Source of the DNA: Nitrospira japonica
Lineage (GTDB): Bacteria > Nitrospirota > Thermodesulfovibrionia > UBA6902
Direction: 5' to 3'
DNA length: 64,000 nt
Assembly (NCBI GenBank): GCA_020723105.1
Contig: DYJL01000013.1
Span: forward strand, 1-64,000
Within the stretch, counting starts at the first letter, position 1. The number at the start of each line of letters is the position of its first letter. The translations under genes and the position numbers were made by a program. The notes under the pieces are model-generated. The model was given only the letters and a program-made list of their open reading frames with translations. It had not been told where the DNA came from and ran no database searches. Shown here piece by piece: positions 46,134-54,649 of this stretch.

Positions 46134-46406
46134 TCAGACTTTCCCGGTGAACATAAGAAGTCCGATGATGATAAACAGAGAAGCAGCGCCGTATCTGATA
46201 AATTCAGGCCTTATAAATTTTGTGGCCGCATCTCCTATCGCTACAGTGATTAATGTAACTATTGCATATGCTGAGACAGAGCCCATGAATACCAGAACAG
46301 GCATCTTGGATTTTGCGGCAAGATTGAGCCCGGCCAGTTGAGTTTTATCTCCGAGTTCAGCTAAAAAAACTACACCAAATGTCGAGAAAAATATTTTCCA
46401 GTCCAT
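46134..46406 (-). CDS. GDT1/UPF0016-family membrane protein (single repeat)
   Basis: 90 residues, three helices, one copy of the conserved motif E-x-G-D-K-T (FLAELGDKTQLAGLNLAAKS). The family exports Mn2+ (MntX/GDT1 type) or transports Ca2+; eukaryotic members have two repeats, while half-length bacterial ones are thought to pair. No yybP-ykoY riboswitch-like structure was recognised upstream. Confidence 0.85.
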   Translation of the reverse strand: MDWKIFFSTFGVVFLAELGDKTQLAGLNLAAKSKMPVLVFMGSVSAYAIVTLITVAIGDAATKFIRPEFIRYGAASLFIIIGLLMFTGKV

Positions 46407-46496
46407 AATCCCTCCAAAAATAAATTTTAAATTCCGACAGCCGAAATTATTATGTTATATTTTTTTATAAAAAGAAACAAACAAAAAACATTGTCC

Positions 46497-46527
46497 TTGA
46501 CATAAATGGCATTTTTGAGTTTATAAT
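46497..46527 (+). promoter_or_regulatory. Possible sigma-70 promoter for the pentaheme cytochrome
   Basis: TTGACA at 46497-46502 and TATAAT at 46522-46527, 19 bp apart (slightly long), about 78 bp before the start codon. Confidence 0.5.
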
Positions 46528-46604
46528 ATTTACCCCGTTTTCAAACACCTCTAAAAACTTTACTTAGGGGATTGCCGGGTAACTAAAATAAACAAGGAGG
46601 TAGT

Positions 46605-47837
46605 ATGAGATTTTTGTCTGTGTTCATTCTGGTTATTTGTACTGCTCTGATTCCTCAAATGGCGTTCTCGGGAAATGCCAAGACTATTGACGAGCTGGTT
46701 TCATCAACAGATTCCAGCCAGTGTGTTGGATGCCATGCTGATATTCACGAAAACTGGTCCAAATCATGGCATGCAAAATCGGTAACTGATCCACGCACCA
46801 TCAGGACTTTCAGGACCTTTATTTTAGGAGGAATTGATAAACTGCCCGGAGTGAAGAGGACCGAGCTGACACATATGTGTCTTATGTGTCACGCGCCTGC
46901 CGCATTGAATGCTTCGGATGCGCTTTCAGAGCAGATCGCAGAATTGGTGGTAACAGCGGTGGATGACAAGGACGCAGCCAAGAGAGAAGCCGCGATGAAA
47001 GAACTCTCGAAGCTCGATATAAACTGCATAACATGTCATGGCGTAAAAGCGCCGGGCGGCCTGGTAAATGGCAATCTGCCGCTGCCGCCGGATCCCAACA
47101 CAATCTACGGCCCAGGAGACGCAAAGAACCCTCCGCATAAAGACGCGATCGGATTTAATACAGTGAAGTCTGAAAACATGAAGAAAGCTGAATTCTGTGC
47201 GCCGTGTCATCACGGATGCCCGCCGGGCATGACTTCTAAAGATTGTCCGACGCAGTGGACGGTTTATCAGGAGCATTATCTTGCACATGGCGGCAAGCAG
47301 ACGTGTCAGGATTGCCATATGCAGGGTAAAGGCGGTGCGAACCACAGGTTCCCCGGAATCTATGAAAAGGAATTTGCGGCAACCGCTATTGATCTCACTT
47401 TAACTGCGACACCAACCCGTCACTTTGATCATCTGGAAAACAAGGCGATGCCAGCAGTTGTCATGAACGTAAAACTGAAAAACAATGCGGCCCATGATCT
47501 GCCGCATGGCTGAGTATTCATACCAAAAGCGGCGCTGGAAGTGACCGTAAAAGATCAGGACGGCAAAGTATTGTTCTCAAAAATCAAAGATTACGAAGTT
47601 TATGATCTCCACCTGCCCTCAAACAAACCCGGCTATTTGGGCTTTGATGATTGGGATCTGACTGCAATGATGCACATTAATTTAGGACTTGAGCCTCTTG
47701 AAACAGATTCTCTTACATTTGTAGTGCCTCTCAAAGCAGGCACCAAGTCTGTAGAAATTGAGGCCGCATACAAGTTCATGTATGAAGAAAACGATACAGC
47801 AGTCTGGAAGAAGGTAAGCAAAAAGGTAGAATTCTAA
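46605..47837 (+). CDS. extKL: Pentaheme c-type cytochrome with in-frame UGA; probable ExtKL-type selenoprotein
   Basis: Exported electron carrier with a signal peptide (1-22, ending AFS) and five CXXCH haem sites: CVGCH (40), CLMCH, CITCH, CAPCH and CQDCH. An in-frame TGA occurs at 47511-47513 (codon 303, after HDLPHG). The same frame then stays open for 108 codons to a TAA at 47837. This second part reads as ordinary protein (ALEVTVKDQDGKVLF, YDLHLPSNKPGYLGFDDWD), has no start codon of its own near the break, and is followed by terminators. Read through, the product is 410 residues with selenocysteine at 303. From memory, the ExtKL multiheme family contains (seleno)protein members; I cannot check this. 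Only a weak hairpin follows the TGA. The alternatives are a TGG-to-TGA nonsense change or a sequencing error. AAGGAGG precedes the ATG. Confidence 0.75.
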
Positions 47838-47862
47838 TCCAGTTGCAATAAGTGAGAAATCC

Positions 47863-47901
47863 AAGGGCTTTGTTCGAATTTAGTGAACAAAGCCCTTTTT
47901 C
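47863..47901 (+). terminator. Strong rho-independent terminator
   Basis: AAGGGCTTTGTTC and GAACAAAGCCCTT arms, followed by TTTTT, 26 bp after the cytochrome stop. Confidence 0.92.
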
Positions 47902-47908
47902 TAAGGAC

Positions 47909-47934
47909 CGGTTTAAACCGCTTAAACCGTTTTT
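47909..47934 (+). terminator. Second terminator hairpin in tandem
   Basis: CGGTTTAA and TTAAACCG arms with a five-base loop, followed by TTTTTC and further T-rich sequence. Confidence 0.7.
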
Positions 47935-47944
47935 CTATTTTTTT

Positions 47945-47976
47945 ACCTACCCCTACTCCCTACACGCTACGCCCTG
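47945..47976 (-). repeat. G-rich dispersed repeat, left of the hsp20 module
   Basis: CTACCCCTACTCCCTACACG on the plus strand. An inverted near-copy lies at 50489-50522, and a related CCCTACCCCCTG lies near 52570. Confidence 0.6.
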
Positions 47977-48022
47977 TCTCAGAGAATGGATTTTTTATTG
48001 AATTGTAAATAAGATAAATATC

Positions 48023-49429
48023 ATGACCGAAAACAAACAGCTATACCTTAACGGACTTAACATGCTGATAATTGAAGAAGATGCCTCTTCATTAAATCAG
48101 ATGAAGGGCGACTTGGAGAAATTCGGTGCACAGGTATATATGGCACAATCAGCTAAGGAGGCATCAGATATTCTGTTACAGGAACATATCCATGTAATAA
48201 TTGTTGCTCTGGCTGTTGCGGATGAACCGTGTCTGGATATAATAAAAAATTTCAAGACAAAGCATCCTGACACCCTTTTCTATCTCCTGGCCGATCAGAA
48301 TTATTGTCTTGTGGAACCCGTTGAAGAATCTGTCAGGCAAATTCTTGATGATTGTCTTCAAAGCCCCCTTGATATCGAAAGGTTTGCAAGTATAGTCGGG
48401 GCCAGTTTTGGAAGGCCTCCTATGTCAAAGTCATTGTCAGTGATTGAACCGTTAAGTACGAAAACCAAGCCATATTTTATCTTCCGTTCTTATCCAATGC
48501 GCCTTGCCTTGTCTCACCTTCCTCAAATTGCATCATCGGACCAGACAGTTCTCATATCCGGAGAGACGGGTACCGGGAAGGAATTGGTTGCACGTGCAAT
48601 TCATATGTTAAGCCCCCGCGCCAATGGCCCCTTTGTCCCTATCAATTGTGGAGCCGTTCCAGAGAGCCTCATTGAGAGCGAGTTGTTTGGACATGAAAAA
48701 GGCGCGTTCACCGGCGCATTTAAAAGCAGGAAGGGAAAGTTTGAAGCTGCTCATAACGGAACGCTGTTTCTTGATGAAATAGGCGATATGCCTCTTGTTT
48801 TGCAAACCCGCCTGCTTCGTGTGTTAGAGGATAAAGAGATTTACCGTATTGGCAGCGATAAGAAGATACCTGTGAACGTCCGGGTAGTTGCCGCTACTCA
48901 TATGGACCTTGAGAATGCTGTCAGAAACAATCTTTTCCGGCAGGATCTTTTCTATCGCCTGAATGTTCTCAGGATACACCTTCCGCCGTTGAGGGAGCGC
49001 ATTGATGATATTCCGATACTCGCACTTCATTTTCTTGAGAGGGCCTTTGATGAAATGGGCCGCCCCAAGCCTTATCCGGGTTTTTCTCCTGAAACTGTTT
49101 ATCTTCTGCAGCAATATCCGTGGGAAGGGAATGTCCGGGAACTCAGAAATGTAATGACGCGAGTTGCAACCTTATTGCCTTCTAACATAAAACAGGTGTT
49201 TCCACTGCATATTATGCCCCATATTAGAGAAAGCAGGAGAAAAGACAGAGGCCTTACGGCCCTTCAAACATCTCCAGGAATATTTATCCATCAAGGTACA
49301 ACTCTTGGAAAAGCCGAGGAACTGATGATTCAGGAAGCCTTAAAACAATCAGGTGATAATCGCACCAGGGCTGCAAAACTCCTCGGCATTAGCTTACGAA
49401 CCCTGCGGAGAAAACTGAATAAAAATTAG
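48023..49429 (+). CDS. Sigma-54-dependent transcriptional activator with degenerate receiver
   Basis: 468 residues: receiver-like domain (about 12-125), AAA+ activator domain (about 160-390) and a Fis-type helix-turn-helix ([20 protein letters not shown]). The AAA+ part has Walker A GETGTGKE, the sigma-54 contact loop GAFTGA, and Walker [10 protein letters not shown]. In the receiver the phosphorylated Asp is replaced ([10 protein letters not shown] where VI-x-x-D-x is expected), so it is probably not phosphorylated. Its stop lies within the first of three palindromes followed by a sigma-54 promoter and hsp20 genes, so these are its probable targets. Confidence 0.92.
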   Translation: MTENKQLYLNGLNMLIIEEDASSLNQMKGDLEKFGAQVYMAQSAKEASDILLQEHIHVIIVALAVADEPCLDIIKNFKTKHPDTLFYLLADQNYCLVEPVEESVRQILDDCLQSPLDIERFASIVGASFGRPPMSKSLSVIEPLSTKTKPYFIFRSYPMRLALSHLPQIASSDQTVLISGETGTGKELVARAIHMLSPRANGPFVPINCGAVPESLIESELFGHEKGAFTGAFKSRKGKFEAAHNGTLFLDEIGDMPLVLQTRLLRVLEDKEIYRIGSDKKIPVNVRVVAATHMDLENAVRNNLFRQDLFYRLNVLRIHLPPLRERIDDIPILALHFLERAFDEMGRPKPYPGFSPETVYLLQQYPWEGNVRELRNVMTRVATLLPSNIKQVFPLHIMPHIRESRRKDRGLTALQTSPGIFIHQGTTLGKAEELMIQEALKQSGDNRTRAAKLLGISLRTLRRKLNKN

Positions 49430-49487
49430 GACACAATGTCCTATTCTATGACATGATGTCCTACCATTAGCAGGACATATTGTCCCG
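49427..49487 (+). promoter_or_regulatory. Three palindromic activator sites (TGTCC boxes)
   Basis: TAGGACACAATGTCCTA at 49427-49443 (perfect 7-bp arms), TATGACATGATGTCCTA at 49447-49463 and CAGGACATATTGTCCCG at 49471-49487. Centres are 20 and 24 bp apart and the last is about 74 bp upstream of the -24 element. They are probable binding sites for the activator encoded just upstream. Confidence 0.8.
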
Positions 49488-49550
49488 TCTTCCCGGCTTC
49501 ACAGAATACTATCATTTCTTAACCTCTTGTTTTATAAATAAACTATATTC

Positions 49551-49566
49551 TGGCATATCACTTGCA
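49551..49566 (+). promoter_or_regulatory. Sigma-54 promoter for the hsp20 genes
   Basis: TGGCATATCACTTGCA: GG and GC are exactly 10 bp apart as in the -24/-12 consensus. It lies 54 bp before the hsp20 start. Confidence 0.88.
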
Positions 49567-49619
49567 ATTTAACCGGAGTATCAGAGAGAAATTAATAATT
49601 AAGAAAGGGGGTGCAAACT

Positions 49620-50051
49620 ATGTTAATAAGAGAACTTGAAAGGCTTGAAAATCTTCTGCAACCATGGAGGGAGTTTGAGTACATCAATCGTGAGGTATTC
49701 AGAACTTTATCTCCGGTACAGGTTGAATTTCCATTGGTAAATTTGTGGAAGAATGAAGACAAGGTTGTAGTTACTACGGAGATGCCAGGGGTCGAGTCAG
49801 AAGGAGTTGAAATTAACGTAACCGGCAAAACAATTACTTTGAGGTTTGAACGTAAACCCGAAGAACTGAAAGACGGAGAGGCCTATACAAGAAGAGAGCG
49901 CAGGTATGGTGAATTCAAAAGAACTATTGAACTTCCCTTTAATGTTCAGTCCGATAAAGTCGAGGCAAAATTTTCAAAAGGCATTCTGTATATTGAATTG
50001 CCGCGTGCCGAGGCTGAAAAGCCAAGAAAAATTACAGTGAAATCAGAATAA
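49620..50051 (+). CDS. Small heat-shock protein, Hsp20/IbpA family (first)
   Basis: Alpha-crystallin-type holdase of 143 residues from the ATG at 49620; a GTG at 49611 is in frame, but the GAAAGGGGG site fits the ATG better. The alpha-crystallin domain spans about 40-140 (VVVTTEMPGVESEGVEINVT; FKRTIELPFNV; KFSKGILYIELPR, containing the G-x-L-type motif). It is the first gene behind the sigma-54 promoter, and a strong hairpin separates it from the second hsp20. Confidence 0.93.
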   Translation: MLIRELERLENLLQPWREFEYINREVFRTLSPVQVEFPLVNLWKNEDKVVVTTEMPGVESEGVEINVTGKTITLRFERKPEELKDGEAYTRRERRYGEFKRTIELPFNVQSDKVEAKFSKGILYIELPRAEAEKPRKITVKSE

Positions 50052-50057
50052 GGGTTA

Positions 50058-50096
50058 CCCCGTTAGAAAACATATAGGTATGTCTTTCTAACGGGG
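50058..50096 (+). other. Strong hairpin between the two hsp20 genes
   Basis: CCCCGTTAGAAAACATA pairs with TATGTCTTTCTAACGGGG (17 bp, one bulged C, loop TAGG). It has no T-run after it, so it is not a classical terminator. The AAAGGAGG of the next gene starts four bases later. It could stabilise the upstream mRNA or tune downstream translation. Confidence 0.8.
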
Positions 50097-50115
50097 TGGA
50101 AAGGAGGCATTTAAT

Positions 50116-50487
50116 ATGGCGGAGACTGTAAAAGACAAAAACAGGGAGAACAGGAAAATTTATGCCCCTGCAGTTGATATTATTGAGACAACAAACAACA
50201 TATTACTGTTTGCTGACATGCCGGGGGTGAATGAGAAGACGGTAGATGTCACTGTCGAGAAAAATCTCCTGACAATCCACGGAATGATTGAACCTACAAT
50301 AGATGATAAGCTGACATTAGTGTTTTCTGAATATGGCTCAGGGGATTATCAGAGAGTATTCAGCCTTACTGATGAAATTGACAAAAACAACATAAAGGCG
50401 ACCGTGAGGAATGGAGTGCTGAAGCTTGTTCTGCCAAAGACTGAAAAGATCAAAACAAGGAAAATCGAAGTAAGCGGTGAAGCATAG
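50116..50487 (+). CDS. Small heat-shock protein, Hsp20 family (second)
   Basis: 123 residues of almost pure alpha-crystallin domain: YAPAVDIIETTNNILLFADM at the start, FSLTDEIDKNNIKAT and NGVLKLVLPK at the end. The N-terminal arm is short. AAAGGAGG lies 12 bp upstream. It is likely cotranscribed with the first hsp20, giving a two-component small heat-shock system like IbpA/IbpB. Confidence 0.92.
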   Translation: MAETVKDKNRENRKIYAPAVDIIETTNNILLFADMPGVNEKTVDVTVEKNLLTIHGMIEPTIDDKLTLVFSEYGSGDYQRVFSLTDEIDKNNIKATVRNGVLKLVLPKTEKIKTRKIEVSGEA

Positions 50488-50488
50488 T

Positions 50489-50522
50489 AGCGTATAGGGT
50501 GTAAGGGAGTAGGGGGTAGGGA
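50489..50522 (+). repeat. G-rich dispersed repeat, right of the hsp20 module
   Basis: GGGTGTAAGGGAGTAGGGGG, inverted near-copy of 47945-47976. It lies between the convergent hsp20 and uvrD-like genes. Confidence 0.6.
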
Positions 50523-50534
50523 TGCTATCTTTTA

Positions 50535-52514
50535 TCAATACCCCTCTATCTCCCATTGTTCGTAAGTTTTTTCCGGCAGTTCCTGGATGAAAAGGGAAGG
50601 TCTTTTTAAGAGGGAGCCGTCGTGCCATTTGCTGTCCATGACAGGATAACAAAGATACAGTTCATCCTTGGCCCTTGTGACAGCGACATAAAATACCCGC
50701 CTTTCCTCTTCTTCGCCTTCCAGGCTGCCCATGGATTTTGCAGAGGGAAAGTTGCCGTCTGTAAGCCCGATGATAAATACCCTGGACCACTCCAGTCCTT
50801 TGGCACGGTGTATGGTGGACAGGACAATTGCATCAGACTTTTCTTCCGGCTCCACAACGTCTTCTGCCTGCACGTTTGTCAGAAGCGCCAGGTCGCTTAA
50901 GAATTCTCTTGTGGAGTTGAAGTGTTCAGAGTAGTTCGAAAGCTGCTCGATATCTTCCCTCCGGTCCTCATAGTTTTCATAGTTGCCCTGCAGATAGGCG
51001 TCATAACTGCTTTCAAGGATTTCCCTTATTGCCTCTGAAGGATTGTTCAGCACATTCTCGCCTTTTAACGCATCCATACTGATTTTATATATCTTCCAGT
51101 TGTCCCGGGCCTTTCGGGAAAGCAGTTTGGCAACATTATCTGATGCTGCAGTTTCAAGCGGATTTTCTGAAGCCTTGATGAATTCCCAGACCTTCTTTGC
51201 TGTAATATTCCCAATGCCGGGGATAAGCTTTAACACCCTTATCCATGAAATTTCATCCAGAGGATTTAATGCGGCCCGCAGATATGAGATTATGTCTTTT
51301 ATATGCGCCTGCTCAAAGAAGCGCAATCCGGATCTTACCTCATACGGGATTCTCTTTCTTGTCAGCTCCATCTGCAATTCCATGGATTGATAATGCGACC
51401 TGTACAGGACGGCTATCTCCTTCATCGGAACGCCCTCATCAATAAGGTCCAGGATTCTCTGTGATACAAATACAGATTCCTGTGACAGGTTTTGCAAAGG
51501 GACCAGAGCCGGCAGAACACCTTTTCTTTGAATGGAGTTTAAAATTTTAGGAAACTGTCTCTTGTTAAAAGCAATGCTCTCATTTGCCAGAGACAGGATT
51601 TCTTCAGTGCTTCTGTAGTTGGTTGTCAGTTTAAAAACTTTTGTATCGGTATATTTTTGAGGGAAGTTTATTATGTTATCAAAACAGGCCCCTCTGAATG
51701 AATAAATAGACTGGGCATCGTCTCCTACAACCATAAGGTTTTTGTGTGCCGAAGCCATCAAGTCTACTATTTCAGCCTGAATTTTATTTGTATCCTGATA
51801 TTCATCAACAAGTATATGAAGAAACCTGTCAGAAAGTTTTTCCCTTACAACAGGAATCTCAACCATAATTTTTTTCCAGTAGTACAGGAGATCATCAAAA
51901 TCCATGAGGTTCATCGTCAGCTTCTTTTTTATATACAGATGCTGGGCTCTTTCTATTTCTTCTGTAAAGACAAGGAGGTAGGGAAAATCATTTTCCACTA
52001 CATCAGCAAGGGTCCTTTCGCTGCCTGTTATGCGGCTGATAACTTCGAGGACTACCTTTCCCTTTGGGAACATCTTGTCTGTTCTCAAATTGAGATCGGC
52101 TATACATGAATCAATCAGGTTTTTTGAGTCCTCACTGTCAAGGATTGCAAAATTGGTATTAAGATTCAGAGCATTCCCATATTGCCTGAGGATTATGTTG
52201 CCTATGTGATGGAAAGTCCCTCCCCAAACCCTTCGGGCTTCGCCCTTTATCAGAAGCTCGACTCTATGAAGCATTTCACGTGCGGCCCTGTTCGTAAAAG
52301 TAAGGAGCATTATTCTTGAAGGAGGTATGCCTTTTTCCAGAAGATATGCAACCCTGTAAGTGACTACTCTCGTTTTTCCCGAACCAGCCCCTGCAATGAC
52401 AAGTGAGGGCCCATCTTCCGATGTAACAGCGCTAAACTGCTCAGGATTGAGGTGAGATGAATAATCTATAGAAGGTTTAAAAGCAGCAGATGTCTTTAGT
52501 TCGTATTTTTTCAT
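50535..52514 (-). CDS. UvrD/Rep/PcrA-type superfamily 1 DNA helicase
   Basis: 659-residue 3'-5' helicase. Motifs in order: Q-motif LNPEQFSAV, Walker A IAGAGSGKTRVVTYR, LTFTNRAAREM, Walker B HILVDEYQDTNKIQ, GDDAQSIYSFRGA, LTTNYRST, STIHRAKGLEW and VAVTRAKDELYL. It is shorter than UvrD (~720) at the C-terminus. Probably involved in repair or replication-fork removal; which paralogue cannot be decided. Confidence 0.93.
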   Translation of the reverse strand: MKKYELKTSAAFKPSIDYSSHLNPEQFSAVTSEDGPSLVIAGAGSGKTRVVTYRVAYLLEKGIPPSRIMLLTFTNRAAREMLHRVELLIKGEARRVWGGTFHHIGNIILRQYGNALNLNTNFAILDSEDSKNLIDSCIADLNLRTDKMFPKGKVVLEVISRITGSERTLADVVENDFPYLLVFTEEIERAQHLYIKKKLTMNLMDFDDLLYYWKKIMVEIPVVREKLSDRFLHILVDEYQDTNKIQAEIVDLMASAHKNLMVVGDDAQSIYSFRGACFDNIINFPQKYTDTKVFKLTTNYRSTEEILSLANESIAFNKRQFPKILNSIQRKGVLPALVPLQNLSQESVFVSQRILDLIDEGVPMKEIAVLYRSHYQSMELQMELTRKRIPYEVRSGLRFFEQAHIKDIISYLRAALNPLDEISWIRVLKLIPGIGNITAKKVWEFIKASENPLETAASDNVAKLLSRKARDNWKIYKISMDALKGENVLNNPSEAIREILESSYDAYLQGNYENYEDRREDIEQLSNYSEHFNSTREFLSDLALLTNVQAEDVVEPEEKSDAIVLSTIHRAKGLEWSRVFIIGLTDGNFPSAKSMGSLEGEEEERRVFYVAVTRAKDELYLCYPVMDSKWHDGSLLKRPSLFIQELPEKTYEQWEIEGY

Positions 52515-52521
52515 TGCTGAT

Positions 52522-52552
52522 AAAAAAGGCGAAACATTCAGTCTCGCCTTTT
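52522..52552 (-). terminator. Terminator of the cytochrome/NrfD operon
   Basis: On the minus strand AAAAGGCGA and TCGCCTT-type arms followed by T6; it lies between the NrfD gene and the uvrD-like gene. Confidence 0.75.
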
Positions 52553-52604
52553 CAGATATCCAGTCTCTAAACCCTACCCCCTGTTCCTTATGTCCTGCTT
52601 GAGA

Positions 52605-53867
52605 TCAATGCGACCCCTCACTTATAAATATAGGGAAGATCTTGTTAAGCATCCAGAAGAGCACATATGGCGTTGCCATAACTGTTAAGCCCCCGAGAAC
52701 ACCTTCTTTATAGGTCTCAATATTATGGGGAATTACAGGCAGCACATAATGCATATATCCTGCAAACGTCAGAGAGAATGACTGTCCACCGATAACGACA
52801 TTCCACCTCATCATGAACACACCAAAAAGCACAAGCAGTGTGCCTATCACGGTCCTTCTGATGGTTAAACCCGGCAGTAAAAACATAGCAAAAGGCAGAA
52901 GATTTCCGACGAGGTACTGCATGATAAATATATTTACAAAGTCCTTTCCATATATAACGCTTCTTAAAATGTCCCAGGACTTAACTGCGGTATATCCTCT
53001 GAAGATCAGGTCGAGTAATTCAAGGCTTATGGCAAATATCATAAAAAGTATAAGATACTTTGAGGTAAGCCTTATCTCGTTGATTTCTGCGCTCTTTATC
53101 TCATCAGGAGAAAGATAGGATCTGGCAGACTTTTTTCTCGCTGCAAAGATTTTCCTCAATTCCATAGTCACTATATAAGTTAGCATGCAAAGAGCAACCC
53201 CTGAAACAACTGCGGACATTATAAATATAACCGGCATAAGAGGTGTCATCCAGAGGGCATTTGCCTTGACCGAGCCAAAGATAAATCCTGCGTATCCATG
53301 AAGGAAACATGCTATGGGAATGCCAATGCCTGCAAGGATTTTGACGGCTTTCTCATCTCTTTTTATAGCTTCTTCGCTTATATCATATGCACCGAAGGTC
53401 AAGAGGTTGTTTATAGCATATTGGATCTTTTCAGACATGGTTTTGTCTGCTTTATTACGCAATGAAAGCGCTGTCTTTACAAGATGCTCCCTGTATACAA
53501 ACCATATTTCATAAGCAACTAAAGCCCCATATGTTGCAAACACGAGGCCAAAGGCGGCAATTGCCGATGTAAAATGCGGTGTCATAAAGACATGATGATT
53601 TCTTAAGGGTTGCTGCAGATGAAAAAGGAGAGGCATCGGGGCCACAGGCAATAAGGCGAAGGAGAATACCAGGGCAAACCGGGCCATGTCCTTTAACTGT
53701 TTTATTCCGAAGACGTGATAGAGAGATGAGAGCACAAAAGCCCCTGCAACGAGACCTGTCATAAATGGATACATAACTATCTGAAGCGTCCAGTAGATAT
53801 ATTCATTTGGATAAGTAAAGAGTTCTTTCAGGGTCCAGACTTCTCCATGAACTTCTAAAGGTGTCAT
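52605..53867 (-). CDS. NrfD/PsrC-family quinone-interacting membrane subunit
   Basis: 420 residues with about ten hydrophobic helices and no haem-binding Cys. NrfD/PsrC proteins exchange electrons between menaquinone and a periplasmic or cytoplasmic FeS subunit. Its N-terminal VMYPFMTGLVAGAFVLSSLY and LPVAPMPLLFHLQQPLRNHH fit the family. It is the last gene of the operon 11-heme cytochrome, tetraheme cytochrome, ferredoxin, NrfD, and starts 2 bp after the ferredoxin gene. With that FeS partner it would form the quinone module. Confidence 0.9.
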   Translation of the reverse strand: MTPLEVHGEVWTLKELFTYPNEYIYWTLQIVMYPFMTGLVAGAFVLSSLYHVFGIKQLKDMARFALVFSFALLPVAPMPLLFHLQQPLRNHHVFMTPHFTSAIAAFGLVFATYGALVAYEIWFVYREHLVKTALSLRNKADKTMSEKIQYAINNLLTFGAYDISEEAIKRDEKAVKILAGIGIPIACFLHGYAGFIFGSVKANALWMTPLMPVIFIMSAVVSGVALCMLTYIVTMELRKIFAARKKSARSYLSPDEIKSAEINEIRLTSKYLILFMIFAISLELLDLIFRGYTAVKSWDILRSVIYGKDFVNIFIMQYLVGNLLPFAMFLLPGLTIRRTVIGTLLVLFGVFMMRWNVVIGGQSFSLTFAGYMHYVLPVIPHNIETYKEGVLGGLTVMATPYVLFWMLNKIFPIFISEGSH

Positions 53868-53869
53868 AA

Positions 53870-54649
53870 TTATCTTACCTCCTTGCTTATACCTAAATAA
53901 TAGACCTGAGGGCTTGTTCCATATTCATCCTTTAATACCGCAATCCTCTCCATCATGATAATTTTTGTAACAGGATCATCAGGGTCCTTTATGTTTCCTA
54001 TCATTCTTGCGCCAAAAGGACAGGCCTCAACACATGCGGTTTTCATCCCCTTTTTTAATCTGTGGTAGCAAAAGGTGCATTTCTCTGCCACCTTGTGAAC
54101 GGGATGAAAAAATCTTGCTCCATAAGGGCAGGCCATTATGCAGTAGGCGCAGCCTATGCACCAGTCCCTGTCCACAAGAACTATCCCTTCCTCTGTCTTG
54201 TATGTAGCGCCAACAGGACATACCTGAACACATGGCGGACTTTCGCACTGGTTGCACAGCTTCGGGACAAAAAAGGCCTTTTGTATGTCTTCGTCTTTAA
54301 CATTCCGCGAACCCTTCTCGCCAAGGTTTATTTTTTTATCAATAAAGCCATCTCTGGCTCCTTTGGGCGAGTCCGCAAATACCTGGCCGTCTTTTGTAAG
54401 TATATATCTTTCAACCCAGGTTCTTGTTATATTTGTATCATAGGGCACTTCATTTTCGTGTTTGCAAGCCTTAACGCACAGTCCGCAGCCGACACATTTT
54501 CTTGTATCAACAAGAAATACCCATCTGATGTTAGGCTTCTCAAATCTCTCAGGGAACAGGGTTTCTGCGGCATTTATTATTTTAGCGGATGCAAGAGGCA
54601 GTGCGAGTCCTGCTATTCCTGTTTTAATAAGGTTTCTTCTTGTAATCAT
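53870..54649 (-). CDS. Tat-exported 4x[4Fe-4S] ferredoxin subunit (NrfC/PsrB/HybA-like)
   Basis: 259 residues beginning with a twin-arginine signal (ITRRNLIKTGIAGLALPLA). It has sixteen cluster Cys in four groups: CVGCGLCVKACKHE, CNQCESPPCVQVCPVG, CIGCAYCIMACPYGARF and CTFCYHRL...CVEACPFGAR. It is the electron-transfer partner of NrfD-type subunits, on the outer face of the inner membrane. It overlaps the tetraheme gene by 4 bp. Confidence 0.93.
   Translation of the reverse strand: MITRRNLIKTGIAGLALPLASAKIINAAETLFPERFEKPNIRWVFLVDTRKCVGCGLCVKACKHENEVPYDTNITRTWVERYILTKDGQVFADSPKGARDGFIDKKINLGEKGSRNVKDEDIQKAFFVPKLCNQCESPPCVQVCPVGATYKTEEGIVLVDRDWCIGCAYCIMACPYGARFFHPVHKVAEKCTFCYHRLKKGMKTACVEACPFGARMIGNIKDPDDPVTKIIMMERIAVLKDEYGTSPQVYYLGISKEVR

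Noticed and set aside
47514-47545. Confident SECIS element after the UGA
   Set aside because: Only short stems with internal loops can be drawn by eye; it does not reach the level of a reliable call, so no separate feature was listed.
47541-47837. Second half of the pentaheme cytochrome as an independent gene
   Set aside because: It is in the same frame as the upstream half, has no ribosome site and begins inside a beta-strand-like segment, so a single read-through gene is simpler.
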